Shown one piece after another: positions 62,251 through 64,000 of a DNA stretch of 64,000 nt. Position 1 is the stretch's first letter. Each line of letters starts with the position of its first letter. The position numbers and the translations under genes were made by a program. This stretch comes from Syngnathus acus (lineage: Eukaryota > Chordata > Actinopteri > Syngnathiformes > Syngnathidae). Under the pieces are notes generated by a model, which ran no database searches, was not told the DNA's origin, and saw only the letters and a list, made by a program, of their open reading frames with translations. Location: the NCBI RefSeq assembly GCF_901709675.1, contig NC_051102.1:11355412-11419411 (forward strand), written 5' to 3'.

Positions 62251-64000
62251 GTGAGTGGCGCCTTCGCATCACTTTTTGGAAGAAATGATGGTGTAACTAA
62301 ATGTGATGAGAATGAGGTCACATGGTGCAATGTCATTTTAAAGTCCGATATTGGCATAGATTCAAATCTAAGCCTTGAAAAAGAAATCCTTTTCCACATG
62401 TGCTCTAAACAACTGTTGCATTCCCTTTCCACTCTAACTCATACGTCGTGATTGTACTACGTCCATATGATTTGAATTGTGATGATGATATCACTTTCCT
62501 CCCTAGCACAAATGCGTTACATGGGAATGTTGTTGTACTAAAGTTTACCCTCAGCTCAGGCGGGAAATCGTGCCAAAGCTTTCGGACCCTGACAGCCTTC
62601 TGGTGGACACAAAAAGCTCTCGCTGTCTTGCCTGCCAATTGTTTTGTGGATAAGAACCACTTGTGCATTCATATCAAGGCAAGTGAAGGATTACAGGGCA
62701 AAGAGTTAAGTGAGAAACGTTTGTAAAGACCTTTGTGCGCTCTCATTTTTTTGTTTCTCTTGCGGCATCTGTATTCTGGTGTTTTTGTAGTATGATGAGG
62801 GCTTCCCCGCCTTGAGGTCATCCTCCTTGTTAAGCAGCCATGTCAGCCCAGCCCAGCCCAGCCCAGCCAGGGATGAAGGGCCGCGGTGAATAATTCAGCC
62901 AGCCGCATGAAACTAAAAATACCGCCGTCTCCGTTTGTACCCAATAAATAATTCTCCATATGTGGTGCCGCAGTTTGAAGGTAGAAAGAAGGGGAAGGGA
63001 GTGCTGGCACAAAGACTTTTGGATTCAGATCCAGCACGGATGGATGTATTGATTGAAGAATAGATTAGCCCTCTAGCCTTGAACCGTGCTGCTTTCTGAC
63101 CTGCGGCAGGCAGACGGAAACTGTCATTTATTCTGCAGAATTGGTAGGACAGAAGGGCCATGATGCAATCCAAAATTCGTGAACATTTTGGGGGATTTTT
63201 TCAGCTGTTCACTAAACACAGGTTATTAAAAAAATCAATGATCAGAAGATCAATCAATTGATCCAATCTATTTGAAGAACTTGAATCATTTGCAAGGATG
63301 CCCCCTCCCCTTGAAAAGAATCTGTTTTTTTTCCCGTTTTATTTCATTATTTCAAACATCTTTTTTTTTTTTATTATTTAAAATGATTGAATAGAAAAAA
63401 AATCTTTCTGTATAAGCTGACAAACTTTGGAATATTGAAGATGGCAAGTGTGACAGCTTGTTAACGCTGAAGACTGTGAAACCTCATTCGATTAATTAAC
63501 TCCCATTTTAGAAATCAGATCCGTTATTCATTTGATGAGCATCTCTCGATGATCTTCAGTAATTGCTGGCGAAATACATTTCTTATTAGTCACGACACCT
63601 TCATCTGTGTCAAATGCTCAAAGGTGATCAATGGAATGAAACCAGACTTTCGAATCACTTGAGATTCCGATTTGGAACACTTTCCCTCCCGACCTGTGCG
63701 ATTCTGAGTCGAAATACTTTGTGCTTTTTGAAAAGCTGGAAGACCTAAAAGGACTCTGATGACGAGAGCGGCGGACACTTAGGCCTTTGCCATGTGTGTG
63801 CCTCAAGGCTACGTATGCATTCCAATAACAGTTGCCCGTGTGAATCGGCTGCGTCAGTGGCCCGGGGGCACATTTCCACCATCGACGCCGTCGATATTTA
63901 TTGAACCAAATTGAATCTCCTCAGAGGACAGTCTTGCGTTAGCACGTCTGCCCTCGTCCCCCCCCCCCCCCCCCGGCCTTATCTGATGTTCCCCATAATA
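62251..64000 (+). other. fgf12 intron after exon 2, continuing past window
   Basis: No further FHF exon seen. The piece at about 62880-63180 is less repetitive and may be conserved non-coding sequence. A C homopolymer lies at 63959-63974. Confidence 0.5.

Overview
The window is vertebrate nuclear DNA, almost certainly from a teleost fish. The genes have canonical GT-AG introns and orthologues in all bony vertebrates. The intergenic DNA carries repeats typical of teleosts: three hAT-type MITEs, a retroelement tail with an ATCC array, and many long CA, CTG, TATC and GAAA microsatellites. Genes are compact (ppm1l and schip1 coding parts span only 2-3 kb), which suggests a small fish genome. The species cannot be told from the sequence. 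I saw no prokaryotic features, CRISPR array, tRNA or rRNA.

Layout. 0.4-2.9 kb: last six coding exons of schip1 (+). 3.3-5.2 kb: a ZP3-like egg-coat protein gene in seven exons (+). 6.5-7.1 kb: a single-exon small membrane protein with six cysteines, a likely c3orf80 counterpart (+). 7.6-8.2 kb: intronless arl14-like GTPase (-). 9.5-9.8 kb: a degenerate ARL-like pseudogene (-). 10.5-11.1 kb: two hAT MITEs. 12.0-14.7 kb: ppm1l (-). 20.3-25.1 kb: tal1 with an upstream non-coding exon and paired GATA motifs (-). 27.1-27.8 kb: remnant of a hAT/ZMYM-type transposase. 28.0-32.8 kb: a kiaa1614-like PDZ gene in nine exons (-). 33.7-45.2 kb: rc3h1/roquin-1 with 18 coding exons and a long 3'UTR (+). 46.1-48.9 kb: parl rhomboid protease in ten exons (-). 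51.2-64 kb: 5' part of fgf12 with up to three alternative first exons and shared exon 2; the rest lies beyond the window (+).

There is no operon-like cooperation. The genes are independent vertebrate loci: neuronal cytoskeleton (schip1), egg coat (zp3-like), vesicle GTPase (arl14), stress-kinase phosphatase (ppm1l), haematopoietic transcription factor (tal1), mRNA decay (rc3h1), mitochondrial protease (parl) and sodium-channel modulator (fgf12). From memory, their human counterparts map to 3q25-26 (schip1, c3orf80, arl14, ppm1l), 1p33/1q25 (tal1, kiaa1614, rc3h1) and 3q27-28 (parl, fgf12), so two ancestral blocks appear interleaved here.

Most notable observations: a perfect Roquin-type constitutive decay element (stem with UAU triloop) in the 3'UTR of rc3h1 itself; a one-base frame break in rc3h1 exon 10; an FGF14-1B-like alternative first exon and a further short first exon in fgf12, both in the correct splice phase; and a GC-AG first intron in parl. 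No wholly new biological system was found. Exon borders were derived by hand from splice motifs, reading-frame continuity and remembered family sequences, so all need transcript confirmation.
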